DNA from: Cyanobacteria bacterium OH_CBB_238
Lineage (GTDB): Bacteria > Cyanobacteriota > Vampirovibrionia > Gastranaerophilales > Gastranaerophilaceae
Assembly (NCBI GenBank): GCA_023409995.1
Contig: JAEYQN010000028.1
Location: 1-9,638 of the forward strand
Length of the DNA: 9,638 nt
Reading direction: 5' to 3'
Shown: in pieces, positions 6,771 through 9,638 of the stretch
Layout: each line of letters opens with the position of its first letter
Numbering within the stretch: position 1 is the first letter of the stretch
Program-made: the position numbers and the translations under genes
Notes under the pieces: generated by a model
The model's database searches: none
The model's input: the letters and a program-made list of their open reading frames with translations, nothing else
Told to the model about the DNA's origin: nothing

Positions 6771-8567
6771 TTATCTAAATATTGCCCATAATAAATTATA
6801 AATATTTAAATTTATGCTTCTAACGATTTTGTATTCTTGAAGAAGATTAAATATTTTAAGTTCAGAAAACAGTTTTTTCACACTGTATCTTGCCATATAT
6901 AGCAGACATGTTGGAGAAAAGCTTGTAATCATAGATCCTGAACAATTTTTACTTATAGATCTAATTAATACGGTTCTATCTTTTTCATTTGTTTTTATTT
7001 GTGATTTATAGAACTCGCGGTTTTTTTGTATAATGGCATTTTGTAAGAAATAAACGCTCTTGTTTGTTGTAATATCACCAATATAGTCAGCATTTTGGTT
7101 AACAAAATTGACTGTTTCTTGAATCTCTTTAAGAGTTTCAGTTGGATGTCCCAAAATTAAATAAACTTTATTATATATGTTCGATTTTTTAGATTCCTTC
7201 AAGACCTTTTCTACAATATCTAGGTCAATGCCTTTGTCTATATATTTTATTACTCGCTTTGAAGCACTGTCCAACCCCCAGCATATGTGAAGCAATCCTG
7301 CTTTTCTAAGTTTTCTGAATAACTCCACATTAAATTCGGCCTCAAATCTTGCATAAATAGAAAAAAATATTTTAAGTTTTCTTGCGTTTAATTCATCCGC
7401 TAACCTACTCAAATAATTAGGATGCAGAGCGTTATCCCAAAAGTAAAAATATTCTGATTTATATTTCTTTTTTAAAAATTCGATTTCATCAACTAACCTT
7501 TTAATTGATTTAACCGTATATTTTTCATCATTTGAACTACAATCACAAAAAATACATTTTGCCCAATAACAAGACCTAGATGCCTGAATAGGAATAACAA
7601 GATTAGGTATAATATAATCATTTTTATCTATATGCCCCAACTCAATATATGGTATTTTGTTGTAATTGAATGTATTTTCGCCACCATTTATGTTTATTTT
7701 TTTATCAAAATAAATAATATTAGGAACAGAACTTATATCTATCTGCTGTCTTAAGTATTTAACCAAGGCTACTACAGTCTTGGTGTTGTTTTTAATTGAG
7801 ATTGAATCGAAGTACTTCCCGAACAAGTCTTGTATATTTGTTATGCAATTATAATACTCATTAAAAAAAGAACCGCCAATATTAACATGACAATTGAAGT
7901 TCTGTTTTATATATTTGCAAATATATAGTCCTGTTATAAATTGCCCTGGTGTATTAATTGAAATTCCAACACCTTCAACATCTTTGGTTATACTTTTTTT
8001 TAAAGTTGAATCAAAGAATTCTTTGAGAATATTTAACTCTGAATCATAGAAATCCTCCAGTAGCTCTATATTTATTGGAAAATCTCGATTTTGAACAGTT
8101 GATCGACAATTATCACAATCTGGAATAATTAGGTGAATAAGTTGAGAATAAAAAAAAGAAATTTGAGATAAAGCTTTATACAAAACCATATAGCTATAAT
8201 TGCTCAAAAATAAATTATTATATAAGAATTTATTTTTCAATATGCGTAAAGCATAATTTGCAATTTGTAGTATTTTCAAAACCGGCAATTCTGAATATAC
8301 ACTGTAGGCTGAAGATATTAATTCTTTTAGAATAACATTTTTTTCTTTTTTCTTATCTTCTACTTTATTATTTACTATTTCATCAATATTTCTGTATATA
8401 TACTTGATAAACTGTTTATTTTTAAATTCATTTTGAAGTATTAGATTTAAATTAATATAAGAAGTATCTATATTTTCATTTTTTAATATCCCCATTAACA
8501 AAGGGATGCTATGTGAAGGTGCATTTTCTAGAATAAAGCTCACAGATTCAATAAACAAGTAACTCAT
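6771..8567 (-). CDS. B12-binding-type radical SAM protein, probable C-methyltransferase
   Basis: A 598-residue protein and the first gene of the operon. The N-terminal half looks like a cobalamin-binding Rossmann domain of class B radical SAM enzymes. Residues 1-42 start with a hydrophobic strand, and VGISINTPGQF (200-210) through VNIGGSFF (228-235) continues it. Residues about 45-195 form a large helical insertion with a DCDNC motif (150-154). The radical SAM core follows with C333, C338 and C341. This is a CX4CX2C spacing rather than CX3CX2C, and C343 follows directly. WGLDSASKRVIKYIDKG (430-446) and LILGHPTET (470-478) are typical later core motifs. Such enzymes often methylate unreactive carbon in peptides or natural products, though others do different chemistry. 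No DxHxxG motif is seen, which is common in this group. There is no Shine-Dalgarno; the promoter suggests a leaderless message. Confidence 0.82.
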   Translation of the reverse strand: MSYLFIESVSFILENAPSHSIPLLMGILKNENIDTSYINLNLILQNEFKNKQFIKYIYRNIDEIVNNKVEDKKKEKNVILKELISSAYSVYSELPVLKILQIANYALRILKNKFLYNNLFLSNYSYMVLYKALSQISFFYSQLIHLIIPDCDNCRSTVQNRDFPINIELLEDFYDSELNILKEFFDSTLKKSITKDVEGVGISINTPGQFITGLYICKYIKQNFNCHVNIGGSFFNEYYNCITNIQDLFGKYFDSISIKNNTKTVVALVKYLRQQIDISSVPNIIYFDKKININGGENTFNYNKIPYIELGHIDKNDYIIPNLVIPIQASRSCYWAKCIFCDCSSNDEKYTVKSIKRLVDEIEFLKKKYKSEYFYFWDNALHPNYLSRLADELNARKLKIFFSIYARFEAEFNVELFRKLRKAGLLHICWGLDSASKRVIKYIDKGIDLDIVEKVLKESKKSNIYNKVYLILGHPTETLKEIQETVNFVNQNADYIGDITTNKSVYFLQNAIIQKNREFYKSQIKTNEKDRTVLIRSISKNCSGSMITSFSPTCLLYMARYSVKKLFSELKIFNLLQEYKIVRSINLNIYNLLWAIFR

Positions 8568-8574
8568 GACTAAA

Positions 8575-8603
8575 ATTATATGCTAATATGCAAATATGGT
8601 CAA
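8575..8603 (-). promoter_or_regulatory. Sigma-70-like promoter of the biosynthetic operon
   Basis: On the minus strand TTGACC (8603-8598) and TATAAT (8580-8575) are separated by exactly 17 bases, a near-consensus promoter. Only seven bases lie between the -10 box and the ATG at 8567. Transcription would therefore begin at or within a base or two of the start codon, giving a leaderless or nearly leaderless message. That agrees with the missing Shine-Dalgarno site for this gene. Confidence 0.68.
8578..8601. repeat. Three ATATG units phased at 8 bp inside the operon promoter
   Basis: On the plus strand ATATG occurs at 8578, 8586 and 8594, that is ATATGCTA, ATATGCAA, ATATGGTC. The units fill the spacer between the -35 and -10 boxes of the operon promoter and touch both. 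They could be a binding site, but eight bases is not a helical turn, and short AT-rich repeats are common in such DNA. Confidence 0.4.
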
Positions 8604-8690
8604 TTTGTTGAAAAGCTATATTTCATTTGCATTTTGCCTTATTTTGGAGCCTTTTATATCTGAATTACTGCACAAACTAGCTAAAACGCC

Positions 8691-8720
8691 TTGACAACAG
8701 ATTACTATTATTTATACAAT
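8691..8720 (+). promoter_or_regulatory. Sigma-70-like promoter of the plus-strand gene
   Basis: A perfect TTGACA (8691-8696) is followed after 18 bases by TACAAT (8715-8720), a five-of-six -10 box. The overlapping TATACA at 8713-8718 gives a 16-base spacing. The start of transcription would be near 8727, leaving a leader of about 45 bases. A second TATAAT at 8740-8745 has no matching -35 box. Confidence 0.6.
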
Positions 8721-8744
8721 ACAGAATAAGGCATTATTGTATAA
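8712..8744. repeat. Perfect 10-bp inverted repeat, possible operator
   Basis: TTATACAATA (8712-8721) and TATTGTATAA (8735-8744) are exact reverse complements with a 13-base spacer. The half-site centres are 23 bp apart, about two helical turns. The left arm covers the -10 box and the right arm lies just after the expected transcription start. A dimeric repressor site fits this position. A weak RNA hairpin is the alternative. There is no U-tract, so it is not a terminator. Confidence 0.55.
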
Positions 8745-8773
8745 TTACATCAATAAATATCTACCTTTTGAAT

Positions 8774-9638
8774 ATGTTGAGAAAAATAAAAATAGAAGAC
8801 TTAAATAAATATATTAGCTTCAGGCGACTGGACTTAATTGTTAAATATTTATATGCAAAAGCAATCTTAAATGCACCTAAAAATGATTATCAAACAGGGG
8901 CAGAAGAAGACTTATACGTAAGACATATTCTAATGAGAACAATGGGTGTAGAACCAACAAATACAAACAAAACCAGCATTAAAGACTATACTGATTTTTA
9001 CAAAAAATTATTAGAAGACCTCCAATCAAAAGGCTTTGACGAGAATTCCCCTATTATTATGGATAAAAGAAGTCTATTGCATGATGGTGCTCATAGGTTA
9101 GCAGGATCGCTTGCCACCAGACAGAACGTAACTGTCAAACTATTGCAAGAAGAAGGGCATACCTGGGACTTTTCTTGGTTTGAAGAAAATGGATTTACAA
9201 CAGAAGACAAAATGCGAATTTTAAAAGGTTTTGTTGACTTAAATATTGAGAATAGTGCTATTTTTTTAATTTGGAACCCACTATTTAAATATATCGGAAA
9301 CATTGAAAGTATTTTAGAAAAAAGTTTTAACATTGTAGGAAGTATAGATTTAGATTTCGAGGATAACTATATTGCATTTACTAATGCTCTTCTGGACATT
9401 TATGAAACGAATTGTCTCGAAAAAGGCAAGTATGAGACAATATTAAATAAAGCAAAACTACTTCAAGCAAACAATCTTAGTTTCAAAGTTATAGTTGTTA
9501 CTGATCAAGAAACAAAGTCAGACATTGATATCCACGTTAAGGTAAAAGAAGTAAAAGAAGAAATAAGAAGCTTTTTTGCTCATATCTTACCAAAAGAAAT
9601 TTTTGCAACAGTGCACTCATCTGACAGTGTAAGAGAGT
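8774..9638 (+). CDS. DGxHR (ParB/sulfiredoxin-like) domain protein, 3' end outside the window
   Basis: The reading frame is open from the ATG at 8774 to the window end: 288 codons with no stop. IIMDKRSLLHDGAHRLA (about 94-110) carries the DGxHR motif of the ParB/sulfiredoxin fold, where it helps bind a nucleotide phosphate. Further along are a WDFSWFEENGF stretch and a second part with alternating strands and helices, ending in the window with VHSSDS. From memory, proteins with this two-part layout occur in capsule and other surface-polysaccharide loci, but I cannot assign an activity. Kinase, nucleotidyltransferase and DNA-binding roles are all open. There is no Shine-Dalgarno before the ATG and no nearby alternative start. 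The gene is divergent from the operon and may belong to it functionally or to a neighbouring glycan locus. Confidence 0.72.
   Translation, partial: MLRKIKIEDLNKYISFRRLDLIVKYLYAKAILNAPKNDYQTGAEEDLYVRHILMRTMGVEPTNTNKTSIKDYTDFYKKLLEDLQSKGFDENSPIIMDKRSLLHDGAHRLAGSLATRQNVTVKLLQEEGHTWDFSWFEENGFTTEDKMRILKGFVDLNIENSAIFLIWNPLFKYIGNIESILEKSFNIVGSIDLDFEDNYIAFTNALLDIYETNCLEKGKYETILNKAKLLQANNLSFKVIVVTDQETKSDIDIHVKVKEVKEEIRSFFAHILPKEIFATVHSSDSVRE

Larger units (their letters stand above)
8568..8773. other. Divergent intergenic control region
   Basis: These 206 bases separate the minus-strand operon from the plus-strand gene and hold no gene. They contain a promoter for each direction, an 8-bp-phased ATATG repeat in the operon promoter, and a perfect inverted repeat near the start of the plus-strand transcript. 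Because the two promoters lie about 90 bases apart and point away from each other, one regulator could control both units. Confidence 0.75.

Noticed and set aside
9091..9333. Open frame of 80 codons on the minus strand
   Set aside because: It is antisense to the DGxHR gene, whose plus-strand frame carries a clear conserved motif.
1..9638. Search for CRISPR arrays, tRNA/rRNA genes and insertion sequences
   Set aside because: No regularly spaced long repeats, no tRNA cloverleaf, no transposase and no terminal inverted repeats were seen. Nearly all of the sequence is explained by coding genes.

Overview
The window is very AT-rich, with long A/T runs and A/T-ending codons. It comes from a bacterium with ordinary sigma-70-like promoters and AAAGGA/AGGG Shine-Dalgarno sites. 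Four radical SAM enzymes point to an anaerobic or microaerobic lifestyle. A GT8 glycosyltransferase and a TupA-type ATP-grasp protein are families often found in surface-polysaccharide loci. The sequence does not fix a genus, and I do not name one.

Layout: eight minus-strand genes, spaced by gaps of at most 25 bases and in one case a 4-base overlap, fill positions 55-8567 and look like one operon read from right to left. The order of transcription is: B12-type radical SAM (8567-6771), radical SAM (6745-5933), YcaO-like protein (5916-4093), TupA-like ATP-grasp (4078-3221), a 60-residue peptide (3208-3026), GT8 glycosyltransferase (3018-1999), SPASM radical SAM (2002-1085), and a second SPASM-type radical SAM (1062-55). 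A ribosome binding site and ATG at the left edge suggest a further gene in the same direction. On the right, a 206-base divergent intergenic region (8568-8773) carries a near-consensus promoter for the operon, a second promoter for the plus-strand gene, and a perfect 10-bp inverted repeat. The plus-strand gene (8774 to the window end) is cut by the window and encodes a protein with a ParB/sulfiredoxin-like DGxHR motif.

Interpretation: the small peptide has an acidic N-terminal part and an aromatic/Gly/Ser/Thr-rich C-terminal tail without cysteine. It lies inside an operon of peptide-modifying enzyme families, so the best reading is a ribosomally made, post-translationally modified peptide (RiPP) pathway. 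It would combine a YcaO enzyme of the E. coli YcaO type, four radical SAM enzymes, an ATP-grasp ligase and a glycosyltransferase. I do not recognise this combination as a described RiPP class. The precursor assignment and every reaction on it are inferences from family and context. No transporter, leader peptidase or stand-alone leader-binding (PqqD-like) protein is visible in the window.
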